From CAXXOK01 sp035353615 (lineage in GTDB: Bacteria > Bacillota > Clostridia > Christensenellales > Aristaeellaceae): DNA of 64,000 nucleotides. Both the position numbers and the translations under genes were made by a program. This document shows positions 43,054-51,106 of this stretch, one piece after another (within the stretch, counting starts at the first letter, position 1; every line of letters begins with the position of its first letter). The notes below the pieces were generated by a model. That model did no database searches. It was not told where the DNA came from and saw nothing but the letters and a program-made list of their open reading frames with translations. The stretch lies in NCBI GenBank assembly GCA_035353615.1, contig DAOPZY010000008.1:24461-88460 (forward strand). The letters are read 5' to 3'.

Positions 43054-44040
43054 ATGGAAAATACGATGACGCTGAGGGAAAAGCTATTTGGAAGCGGCAA
43101 AGGGTACGTGAAGCGTAACGCGGGTATCTTGATTGGCCTGCTGGTGATCTGCATTGTGATTTCGATCAGCTCCAACAAATTTCTGACGCAGGAAAACCTG
43201 ATGAACGTGTTGCGCCAGATTTCTACCAACCTGTATCTGGCGTCCGGCATGACCATGATCCTGATCTGCGGCGGCATCGACCTGTCCGTAGGCTCCATCA
43301 TTGCCATTACCGGCGTTACGGCCGGAACGCTTTTGAACATGGGGCTGCCGATCCCGCTTGTGATTCTTGGCTGCCTGATGATGGGCGCGCTTTACGGCAC
43401 CATCAACGGCGCGATCATTTCCCGCACCACCCTGCCGCCCTTTATTGTAACCTATTCGATGATGCAGATTTTACGCGGCGCCACGTACGTGTATACCGGC
43501 GGCACCACGGTGCGCATTGATAACCGGGCTTGGATCAACCTTGGCACAGGATACGCCTTTGACTTTTTACCCCTGCCGGTTATTTACCTGCTGGTGCTGT
43601 TGGTGATCGTGTTCCTGATCCTCAATAAAACCAGGCTGGGGCGGCATGTATACGCCGTAGGCGGCAACGAGCGCGCCGCAAAATTCAGCGGTATCAGCGT
43701 GCGGCGCACGAGGATGTTTGTGTACATTTTCAGCGGCGTGATGGGCGCTTTGGCCGGCATGGTGCTGTGCGCGCGCAGCTACTCCGGAAACCCGCTGGCG
43801 GGCAACGGCGCTGAAATGGACGCCATCGCGGCTTGCGTGCTGGGCGGCACTTCGATGGCCGGCGGTTACGGATACATTGGCGGCACGCTGATTGGCGCGC
43901 TGATTATCGGCTTGCTCAACAACGGCCTGAACCTGATGCGGATCGATTCATATTGGCAGATCATCCTCAAGGGCATCGTGATTCTGGTGGCCGTCTATGT
44001 GGACTACGTAAAAAATCTCAAGAAAGCAAAAGCTGTTTGA
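43054..44040 (+). CDS. Sugar ABC importer permease, RbsC type
   Basis: A 328-aa permease with 8-10 helices of the BPD_transp_2 (RbsC/MglC) family. Conserved ICGGIDLSVGSIIAITGV (about 70-88), NKTRLGRHVYAVGGNERAAK (about 190-210) and LGGTSMAGGYGYIGGTLIGA. AAAGGGGT precedes the ATG. Downstream of the ATPase by 27 bp. Confidence 0.93.
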   Translation: MENTMTLREKLFGSGKGYVKRNAGILIGLLVICIVISISSNKFLTQENLMNVLRQISTNLYLASGMTMILICGGIDLSVGSIIAITGVTAGTLLNMGLPIPLVILGCLMMGALYGTINGAIISRTTLPPFIVTYSMMQILRGATYVYTGGTTVRIDNRAWINLGTGYAFDFLPLPVIYLLVLLVIVFLILNKTRLGRHVYAVGGNERAAKFSGISVRRTRMFVYIFSGVMGALAGMVLCARSYSGNPLAGNGAEMDAIAACVLGGTSMAGGYGYIGGTLIGALIIGLLNNGLNLMRIDSYWQIILKGIVILVAVYVDYVKNLKKAKAV

Positions 44041-44057
44041 GCCGTGGGAGGCAACGC

Positions 44058-44768
44058 ATGACAAACCGACTACAAAAACCCTATGTGCTGATACAGGCCG
44101 AGGATCCGGAAGCGGTCAGCCGCTGGCTGTGCCGGGAGCTGTTCTTCACCCCGACGGAAAACGGCGATGTTCGCAACGGGAATTGCACGCTCCGGCTGAT
44201 CCGCGGCGCTGTGCAGGCGGAGGGGACCCTCCCCGCGGGTGCGTACCGGACCGGTTTGGCGCATGTGGCGCTTGCCGCGCATGACATCCGCGAGGCGCTG
44301 AAAAGCTGTCAGGAGCGGGGCTTATCACTGCAAACCGCCGATGGGGAAAGTTTTTTTAACCCCGGGGTTTTCGGGCGGGGCGAACTGTATTTCAACATCA
44401 AAACCCCCTTCGGGTTTACTGTGGAGGTGGCGATGCGGGTCGAACAGCCGTGTGATCGGGGGCCTGCGCCGATCTGGGGGCTGGATCACCTTGGCGTGCC
44501 CTGCGCGGATTTTGCGCAAGAAAAGGCTGCGCTGGAAACATGCGGCTTCGTGCCGCTGTTTGCGCCGGTGCTCAACGAAAACCCGGCGGAAGGCCGCATC
44601 CGTTGCGGTATGCTGTCGGATGGAGCGCTGACGCTGGAGGTATATCAATTTCTGGACCAACGTCCGACGCCGATGGAAAGCGGATCGCCGCTGCGTGGGG
44701 TGGGCGGTTACCCGGGCTTTACCACGCCCGGCGGACTGCGTTTCCTCCGGGAAGGAGCGACGTCATGA
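44058..44768 (+). CDS. VOC-family protein (two glyoxalase-like modules)
   Basis: A 236-aa protein with two vicinal-oxygen-chelate modules (about 1-110 and 125-232). VOC enzymes are metal-dependent isomerases, dioxygenases or lyases; a sugar-acid or ketose epimerase would suit this operon. The second module keeps a metal-type His (GLDHLGVPC) and Glu (TLEVYQF); the first has HVALAAHD and a Glu in FTVEVAM. GGGAGG precedes the ATG at 44058. Its stop overlaps the kinase start by 4 bp. Confidence 0.8.
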   Translation: MTNRLQKPYVLIQAEDPEAVSRWLCRELFFTPTENGDVRNGNCTLRLIRGAVQAEGTLPAGAYRTGLAHVALAAHDIREALKSCQERGLSLQTADGESFFNPGVFGRGELYFNIKTPFGFTVEVAMRVEQPCDRGPAPIWGLDHLGVPCADFAQEKAALETCGFVPLFAPVLNENPAEGRIRCGMLSDGALTLEVYQFLDQRPTPMESGSPLRGVGGYPGFTTPGGLRFLREGATS

Positions 44769-45739
44769 AACCGTATGATGTGGTTGCCATTGGCGAATGC
44801 CTGATTGACTTTGTGTGCACCCGTGGGGAGGGTAAGCTGGCCATGGAAGGTAACGCCGGTGGCGCGCCCGCGAATGTGCTGGCAATGGCGGCCAAACTGG
44901 GGCATCGTACGGCGATGATCAGTAAGGTGGGCGCGGATGCTTTCGGGGCGTTCCTGTGCGAGCAGCTTGCCTCGGCGGGGATCGATTCAGATTATCTGTT
45001 AAGGGACGCTGACCACCCCACGACGCTGGCCATTGTGCAGTTGGACAAAGCTGGCAACCGGAGTTTCAGCTTTTACCGCGACCGCACGGCGGACGTTATG
45101 CTGCGCGCGGATGAACTGCCGGTTCAACTGCTGCAAAGCGCCGGCATCCTGCATTTCGGTTCCCTTTCCCTTACGGCGGAGCCGGTGCGCAGCGCTACGT
45201 TTGAAGCCATCCGAATCGCTAAGGATGCGGGCGCGGTGATCTCCTACGACCCGAACCTGCGCCCGCCGCTATGGCCAAACCTGGAGGAAGCCCGGGCTAT
45301 GCTTTGCGCCGGACTGGCCAGGGCGGATCTGGTTAAAATGTCGGAGGAGGAGCTCCAATTCATATCCGGTGAGACCGATTTACAGGCGGGGATTCGCAAG
45401 CTGAACCGGGAATATTCGCTACAGTTGCTGGCGGTTACGCTGGGGGAGCGGGGCTGCCTGTACAGCGTAAACGGTCAAACCTACGCGTCACCAGCGTTTG
45501 ATACGCATTGCGTCGATACCACCGGTGCGGGGGACGCGAGCTGGGGCGCGGCGCTGAGCTGGATGATGGAACGCCGGTGCGTGCCGAAAACCATGACCGA
45601 GAGCGATGTTTATACCCTGATGGATTTTGCCAACGCGGCAGGCAGCCTTGCGACCACACGGATGGGCGCGATTCCCGCCATGCCGGACAGGGATACGATG
45701 GAGGCGTGCATTCGTACCACGCCGCGGTTGCTGTTCTAA
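44765..45739 (+). CDS. PfkB-family carbohydrate kinase (fructokinase-like)
   Basis: A 324-aa ATP-dependent sugar kinase. PfkB signature 1 GNAGGAPANVLAMAAKLG (about 29-46) and signature 2 DTTGAGDASWGAALSW (about 256-271) with the catalytic Asp in GAGD. N-terminal VVAIGECLIDFV. Most similar in layout to fructokinases and 2-keto-3-deoxygluconate kinases. The ATG at 44765 has GGAAGGAG upstream and overlaps the VOC stop (ATGA). Phosphorylates the imported sugar after any processing by neighbours. Confidence 0.92.
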   Translation: MKPYDVVAIGECLIDFVCTRGEGKLAMEGNAGGAPANVLAMAAKLGHRTAMISKVGADAFGAFLCEQLASAGIDSDYLLRDADHPTTLAIVQLDKAGNRSFSFYRDRTADVMLRADELPVQLLQSAGILHFGSLSLTAEPVRSATFEAIRIAKDAGAVISYDPNLRPPLWPNLEEARAMLCAGLARADLVKMSEEELQFISGETDLQAGIRKLNREYSLQLLAVTLGERGCLYSVNGQTYASPAFDTHCVDTTGAGDASWGAALSWMMERRCVPKTMTESDVYTLMDFANAAGSLATTRMGAIPAMPDRDTMEACIRTTPRLLF

Positions 45740-45769
45740 ACCAATGGAAAGGAAAGAGAGGGAACCGAG

Positions 45770-46600
45770 ATGGCGTTTTTTCAGACAAACTTTTTTTCCA
45801 GTACGCTCTGCTTCAATACCGATATCCATGTCTTTATCCCAACCCCGAACTCCGACGAGCTGCTGAACCGGAAAAAATCGGACTATCTTCAGCATGGCGT
45901 GAAGTTTCAGGTGCTCTACCTGCTGCACGGCGCGTACGGCGATGCCACGGACTGGATGCGGCTGACCAGCATTGAAAAGTATGCGCAGGAACACAAGCTG
46001 GCCGTCGTCATGCCTTCTGCTTCCAACAGCTTTTACCAGAACATGTATTGCGGGTCGGACTACCTGACCTATTTAACCGATGAACTGCCCGCAGTGGTGC
46101 AGGCTTTGTTTCCCGTAAGCCGCAAGCGGGAAAACACTTTTGTGGCTGGGCTTTCCATGGGCGGATACGGCGCGGTGAAGCTGGCCATGGAAAGGCCGAG
46201 GCAGTATGCCGCCTGCGCGAGCCTGTCCGGCGCGATTGACCTGGAAGCGGTGATGGAGCAAACGAAGCATGGGAACCTTGCCGCGCCGTTCCGGTGGGAC
46301 GCGCTGTTTGAACGCCCCGATAACGTGCCCGGCTCGGACGCGGATCTGTTTGCGCTGATTCGGAAACGCCTTGCGCAGGGGGAGATGTTGCCGCGCGTTT
46401 TCCAAAGTTGCGGCACGGAGGATTTCATATATGCCGCGAACGTATCCGCGCGCGACAAACTGAAAGCGCTCGGCGTGGATATAACCTATGAGGAACATCC
46501 CGGCATTCACGATTGGGATTATTGGGACACCCATATTCAAAGAGCGCTGAACTGGATGCGGTTGGCGAACGAACCCGTGACGGAACCGGAGGAGGTTTAG
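45770..46600 (+). CDS. Cytoplasmic esterase, alpha/beta hydrolase (EstA/esterase D type), first copy
   Basis: A 276-aa serine esterase. Nucleophile Ser in AGLSMGGYG (about 123-131), oxyanion segment YLLHGAYGDATDW (about 50-62) and catalytic His in HPGIHDWDYWDTH (about 241-253). No signal peptide. Related enzymes cleave short acyl esters such as acetyl or feruloyl groups on sugars. In a sugar importer/kinase operon this suggests deacylation of an imported sugar ester in the cytoplasm. Paralogue of the next gene. Confidence 0.88.
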   Translation: MAFFQTNFFSSTLCFNTDIHVFIPTPNSDELLNRKKSDYLQHGVKFQVLYLLHGAYGDATDWMRLTSIEKYAQEHKLAVVMPSASNSFYQNMYCGSDYLTYLTDELPAVVQALFPVSRKRENTFVAGLSMGGYGAVKLAMERPRQYAACASLSGAIDLEAVMEQTKHGNLAAPFRWDALFERPDNVPGSDADLFALIRKRLAQGEMLPRVFQSCGTEDFIYAANVSARDKLKALGVDITYEEHPGIHDWDYWDTHIQRALNWMRLANEPVTEPEEV

Positions 46601-46603
46601 GAT

Positions 46604-47422
46604 ATGGCGCATATCGATTGCAGTTTTTACTCGCCTACGCTTCAAAAAAACGCGCACGTCGTCGTTTTTGTGCCTAGCCTGAGCGCGGACGACTATCTGG
46701 AGGATCGTGAAACGGAGTATCACAAACCGGGCAAGCGCTGGCCTACGCTTTTCCTTTTGCACGGCAGTTATGGGGACTGTATGGATTGGAGCCTGCGCAC
46801 CGGCGTTGAGCGTTACGCGCAGGAAAAGGGCGTTGCGGTGGTTATGCCGTCCGCCGAAAACTCCAACTATGTGAAAATGGCGCACGGCGAAAACTATCTG
46901 GATTATATCGGCAAGGAATTGCCCACGTTCCTGCGTAAAATTTTCCCGCTGAGCGAGCGACGGTCGGAAACCTACATCGCCGGTTTATCCATGGGCGGGT
47001 ACGGCGCGTTCCGCATCGCGCTGGAATTTCCGGAAACCTTCGGGTATGCGGCCAGCCTTTCCGGCGCGCTGGATATGGTGAAGCTGCAGGCAACCGGAAA
47101 CCGGGAAGCGCATATGCGAAAAATGCCGGCTGCATACCGCCGGGCTGTGTTCGACCCTTCCGTGCCGCTGGAGGGCACGCGCAACGATCTGCTGTTTTTG
47201 CTTGGCCAGCACGCGGAGGAGAACACCGCGCTCCCTTTGCTTTACATGAGCTGCGGCACGGAGGATTTTATCCTTCCGGCAAATGAAAGCTTCTACGAAA
47301 CGGCCAAAGCTCGGCGCGTTTCCGTGCTGTACGAAAGGTACCCCGGCGTGCACAACTGGGATTACTGGGATACGCACATCAAAGATGTGCTCCGCTGGTT
47401 GCCGGACGGAACCAAAAGCTGA
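46604..47422 (+). CDS. Cytoplasmic esterase, alpha/beta hydrolase, second copy
   Basis: A 272-aa paralogue of the preceding gene, starting 3 bp after its stop, with GGAGG upstream. Same catalytic layout: LFLLHGSYGDCMDW, AGLSMGGYGAF and YPGVHNWDYWDTH. The two clearly diverged copies probably differ in acyl or sugar specificity. Last gene of the operon. Confidence 0.88.
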   Translation: MAHIDCSFYSPTLQKNAHVVVFVPSLSADDYLEDRETEYHKPGKRWPTLFLLHGSYGDCMDWSLRTGVERYAQEKGVAVVMPSAENSNYVKMAHGENYLDYIGKELPTFLRKIFPLSERRSETYIAGLSMGGYGAFRIALEFPETFGYAASLSGALDMVKLQATGNREAHMRKMPAAYRRAVFDPSVPLEGTRNDLLFLLGQHAEENTALPLLYMSCGTEDFILPANESFYETAKARRVSVLYERYPGVHNWDYWDTHIKDVLRWLPDGTKS

Positions 47423-47660
47423 GCTAACCAAACGCTTCCATACCCAAAGGCGCCAACGCGGTTGCGGTTTACGCACAACGGTTACGGCGCGAGCCTGAAC
47501 TGCAAACCTTCGCTCGGCCAACCGGGTCAAGCGCAAAACCCATGCGGCGTTTGGAAAAACGAAAGCGTTATATGCCATGGCGCCGAAGTCAAATCTGCAA
47601 ACCGCCTGTAGGGATACAAAGCGAACGGGACTGAACAATGGATTTCTTGCCGGACAGCCA

Positions 47661-47700
47661 GAGGCGGGGGCCAAACTCGTTGGAGTTTGGCTCCCGCCTC
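47661..47700 (+). terminator. Terminator of the LacI-controlled operon
   Basis: An 18-bp stem GAGGCGGGGGCCAAACTC (47661-47678) with 47683-47700, one G-U wobble, 4-nt loop, followed by TGTTTG. Lies 240 bp after the last esterase. I see no other feature in 47423-47949. Confidence 0.75.
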
Positions 47701-47949
47701 TGTTTGAATGTCTCATAACGTTTGAATCCTTGCCTCATCGCACTGTGAAGGCGAAGGGATACGATCCCCGGCACGGCGGCAAAGGATCAGGGGTCCCACG
47801 TAACCGAAAAAAACGCAGGACGGATGGCGCGGGCAAAGAAAGAAACGTGATTGCCAAGAATGTTGACCAATCAATACGACGGGGGTTTTTCAGCATCTGT
47901 GTGCGCCCGTCATCCCTGATTTTCATCGGTTGCCCAAAGCAACTATCCC

Positions 47950-48198
47950 TCAGTCCAAACGTTCCACCTGAAAGCGGACGCATTCCTCGCAGTCCGGGCA
48001 TTGCACGGGCGTCGGCTTCACGGAGCCGCCACGGCGCGCGGCATACGCAAAGGGATAGATTGCGCTGAGCGCCACCATGCAAAGCGCATCGCTTTTCTCC
48101 TTGTTCACAAATGCACCTTCGAATACCACTGAGTCGCCCACCTGATAGCGGGGACAGTTGCTTTGGATCACAACCACCCGTACCGGATGATCCTCCAT
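47950..48198 (-). CDS. Small TIGR04076-like protein
   Basis: An 82-aa protein resembling the TIGR04076 family: VVIQSNCPRYQVGDSVVFEG, AIYPFAYAARRGG, and a C-terminal CPDCEECVRFQVERLD. In the family the conserved Cys residues suggest a metal or redox role, but no function is known. Start at ATG 48198 with AAGGAGG 7 nt upstream; a longer reading adds 22 unlikely residues. Minus strand, single gene. Confidence 0.75.
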   Translation of the reverse strand: MEDHPVRVVVIQSNCPRYQVGDSVVFEGAFVNKEKSDALCMVALSAIYPFAYAARRGGSVKPTPVQCPDCEECVRFQVERLD

Positions 48199-48351
48199 GC
48201 GAACCCCTCCTTCACAACGCTTTAAAATCAGGGGCATTATAACACCCGGGTTGGCAAAGCGCAACCGCGATCACGCTTCCGTAAAAAACGCAAGACGTCG
48301 CCCCCTTCGCTTTGCCGGATCATGGGAACCCTGTACTTTTCTGCATTAAAA

Positions 48352-48381
48352 ACACTCCCGGCCTTTGTGAACCGGGAGTGT
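48352..48381 (-). terminator. Rho-independent terminator of the minus-strand membrane-protein gene
   Basis: ACACTCCCGG (48352-48361) pairs with CCGGGAGTGT (48372-48381); on the minus strand TTTTTAATG follows. Lies 87 bp after the stop at 48468. Confidence 0.8.
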
Positions 48382-48467
48382 CGCGTGCGGTATCCATAGG
48401 CGGCAAAAGGAACACAGCGCTTTGAATTCCTTGCCACAGAGGCACAACAATGGCGCTGGGTGAAGGC

Positions 48468-50351
48468 CTACGGCGCGACCGTCGGCGTTGCCGTCGCTTC
48501 AAGCGCCTTGAGCGATTGGGTCGGCGCGCCACATTTCAAACACGGCTGCAAGCTGCTGTACGGCGCTTCGTCCAGCTCGCTGTACAGGAAGGATGCCATC
48601 GGAAGGTATTTGGGGTTGACCGCGGAACAGTTGGGGTCAATGTGGTAATACGTTCCGCCGTTTGCGTTGTAATAGAGCTTTGTGCTCGGGTCCGGTATCG
48701 GGGTTACTGTCATTCGGGGCGCGAGCGACTGAGCGATGGTTTCCTTGCCGGATGGCGGCGCGGACGTTTCCGTTACCGTGTCGTTGGTAGCCAACGAGTT
48801 GGGATCCACATACCATTCTCCGCTTTCCTTAACCATCAGGATCATAAAACGGTAACGCACAGGCTCCTTGCCGTTGTTTTTATCAATGTAGGCGCTCATG
48901 GTAACCGTGCGGGAGGAGTCCGTGGCGGAGCCGGAGATGCTCTCAATCTGGTATTCGGTCGGGGTGCGGTTGCTGATGACCGTAAACAGCGCCTGCGCCG
49001 GACTGTCCTGCGTGCTGGCCCAGCTGGGCTGAACCAGATTCACCATGGATTCCACATTGTTAACCGACCAGTAATCCATAAATGTGGATAAGCGTTGTTC
49101 CGCTTCGGACTGGCCCGGGTCCTCCTGGGGCGCGGGCGTCTCCTGCGCGGCCAGCGGCGCGGCCTCCACCGATGCGCTTGGTTCCGGCGTTATTTGGCCT
49201 GCCGCGTTTGCGGACAAGTTTCCGTTGGCGTTGGTTACATCCCGGTTGCTGTTAATCAACATGGTAGCGATTACCACAATGCACAGCACCAGATAGAGGA
49301 CCGATACCGTTGTGCGCACGCCGGGCGTGAAGGATTGGCGGTACCAAAGCACGCTCAGGCAGATGACGCTTGCGATAATGAACAGATACCGTAAAAAATC
49401 CATGGAATGGTTCACAAACATGCAGGGAATGAACAGCACCGGCAGCACGCCATACAGCATCAGTTTGAGAAATTTGTCCAGATCAAAGGGCTGCCGGGGC
49501 GTTGGGCTGGCGGGCAAGCCGCCCTCCATGCCGGGAAAGGGGGAACGGTTGAAGCCGTTCGTATTCATGGGCGTATTCATCATTGCGGGCGGGTAGCCGC
49601 CGTTGCCGTAGGCGTTCTGGTTTGCGCCCGGCATTGCGCCCGAATACCCCGGATTGCCGTAAAAAGGCCCGCCGCCCATTCCGTTTGCGTTGTTCATCCC
49701 GGAAGGGATGCCCATGCCAGCGGAGCCGTTCAGCCCCGCCATCGTACCCATGCCGCCCGCGCCGCCCATGCCCGGGATGCCGCTGCCGGCCATGTTGCCG
49801 TAGGCGCCGTTGGGCAGCGCGTTCATGCCGCCGCCCGGCATAGCGCCGACCCCGCCTAGCGCGTCACCGCGGATCACGTTGGGCGGCAACGCATTGCCTC
49901 CCTGAGGATAGGCCTGCGGCACATAGCCTTGCGCACGTGATGAAAAGTTCGCGCCCATCGGCTGCGCGGCGGACCCGTTCAGCGATTGCTGGTAGAGAGG
50001 AACCGTAGGGGTTTGCGACTGCGGCATGAAGCCGCCGTAAGGGTTCATGGAAGGCACAGCCCCAAAAGAAGGCTGCTGCGCGCCAGCTTGCGTTTGGCCC
50101 CCCATCGCGTTTGGCGTTGCATAATACATGGGGTTGGCCGGTTGCGCGGAGGTTCCGGGAAAAGCTCCCGTGGGCATCATAAAGGCGTTCTGCACAGGAA
50201 ACGGAGCCATTGGGGCGCTGGGGTCAACAGTGGGCTGCTGTGTAAAATCGGGCGTTGGGGTAGCCTGAGCAGCGGCCTGCTTTTTGGAATAATTACGCTT
50301 TTGCATGCCATAGGTCGGCGTGCTGGCGTATTTCGTGCGATTGCTGTTCAT
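48468..50351 (-). CDS. Membrane protein with Pro/Gly/Met-rich N-terminus, unknown function
   Basis: A 627-aa protein I do not recognise. Residues 1-285 are low-complexity and rich in Gly, Met, Pro, Asn and Gln (GMGGAGGMGTMAGLNGS), like cytoplasmic unstructured tails. Three hydrophobic helices follow (about 295-375). The rest is outside or soluble: an Ala/Glu/Pro linker, a NTF2-like stretch (AEQRLSTFMDYWSVNNVESM...) and a C-terminal segment with YYHIDPNCSAV and LQPCLKCGAP, whose three Cys and one His could bind a metal. Monocistronic with its own promoter and terminator. Possibly an envelope stress or sensing protein; this is a guess. Confidence 0.8.
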   Translation of the reverse strand: MNSNRTKYASTPTYGMQKRNYSKKQAAAQATPTPDFTQQPTVDPSAPMAPFPVQNAFMMPTGAFPGTSAQPANPMYYATPNAMGGQTQAGAQQPSFGAVPSMNPYGGFMPQSQTPTVPLYQQSLNGSAAQPMGANFSSRAQGYVPQAYPQGGNALPPNVIRGDALGGVGAMPGGGMNALPNGAYGNMAGSGIPGMGGAGGMGTMAGLNGSAGMGIPSGMNNANGMGGGPFYGNPGYSGAMPGANQNAYGNGGYPPAMMNTPMNTNGFNRSPFPGMEGGLPASPTPRQPFDLDKFLKLMLYGVLPVLFIPCMFVNHSMDFLRYLFIIASVICLSVLWYRQSFTPGVRTTVSVLYLVLCIVVIATMLINSNRDVTNANGNLSANAAGQITPEPSASVEAAPLAAQETPAPQEDPGQSEAEQRLSTFMDYWSVNNVESMVNLVQPSWASTQDSPAQALFTVISNRTPTEYQIESISGSATDSSRTVTMSAYIDKNNGKEPVRYRFMILMVKESGEWYVDPNSLATNDTVTETSAPPSGKETIAQSLAPRMTVTPIPDPSTKLYYNANGGTYYHIDPNCSAVNPKYLPMASFLYSELDEAPYSSLQPCLKCGAPTQSLKALEATATPTVAP

Positions 50352-50413
50352 GCTGCATCTCCTAGACCAGTGTCGAAAGCATAATGCGGCTCAAAACGCA
50401 CGCATTCCATCAT

Positions 50414-50441
50414 ATTATAACACATATTGCGCATTTGTAAA
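50414..50441 (-). promoter_or_regulatory. Promoter of the membrane-protein gene
   Basis: On the minus strand TTTACA (50441-50436), 16-nt spacer, extended -10 TGTTATAAT with TATAAT at 50419-50414. Confidence 0.75.
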
Positions 50442-50621
50442 TCAAATTCCCATCAAGTATGAAGCGATCGTGTCAAAAACGTAACAAAAATGGAAACGAT
50501 CGCCGCAATCTCCATTCGGCGCGCATTCAACCAACGGCCGGAAACGCCGGTTCCGGGCTTTACAGCAGGCAGTTTTGCGAGGGTTTGCGGAATGGCGTGG
50601 AAAATTGTTACCGCAAATCGG

Positions 50622-50650
50622 TTGCGAAATGCGGATCGATCATGTATAAT
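50622..50650 (+). promoter_or_regulatory. Promoter of the asp23-fakA-recG operon
   Basis: TTGCGA (50622-50627), 17 nt, TATAAT (50645-50650), 83 bp before the asp23 start. Confidence 0.7.
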
Positions 50651-50732
50651 CATCCTGACCTGTCATGCGGTTTTGCGTGCGGGTCATCATTGCCGGTGAT
50701 GCGTCCATCGTTGCAAGGAGGCATGTTTCAAT

Positions 50733-51083
50733 ATGGAATGTAAGATCAAGAACGAAATCGGCACAGTCTATATCACCGAAGACGTGATGTTGAAGGTGGT
50801 CGGTTATGCCGCGCTTGAATGCTACGGCATCGTTGCGATGTCAAGCAAAAGGGCGAAAGACGGTCTTGTTCAGTGGCTGGGGCGAGAGAACCTCACCAAA
50901 GGCGTGCAGCTCCGTCAGGTAGACGATATGCTCGATGTGGATCTGTTTATCATTGTCGAGTACGGAATCTCCATCGCGGAGGTATGCAAAACGATCGTGG
51001 AAACCGTTCGTTACAAGCTGGAAAGCATGACGGGCGTTAAGGTTCGCCGCGTGAACATCACGGTTGAAGGTGTGCGCGTTTAA
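50733..51083 (+). CDS. Asp23/Gls24-family protein
   Basis: A 116-aa protein of the Asp23/YloU family. Pattern IGTVYITEDVMLKVVGYAAL at the start, ECYGIVAMS, then VDLFIIVEYGISIAEVC and a final VRRVNITVEGVRV. Family members are tied to cell-envelope stress or unknown roles next to fatty-acid kinase. AAGGAGG precedes the ATG. Order asp23-fakA-recG is conserved in Bacillota. Confidence 0.92.
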   Translation: MECKIKNEIGTVYITEDVMLKVVGYAALECYGIVAMSSKRAKDGLVQWLGRENLTKGVQLRQVDDMLDVDLFIIVEYGISIAEVCKTIVETVRYKLESMTGVKVRRVNITVEGVRV

Positions 51084-51106
51084 TAATGCCTCAGGAGGAA
51101 AAACCT

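Larger units (their letters stand above)
50352..50732. other. Divergent promoter region of the membrane-protein and asp23 genes
   Basis: Contains a promoter for each direction (listed separately). No coding frame, repeat or structured RNA is evident. Confidence 0.5.
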
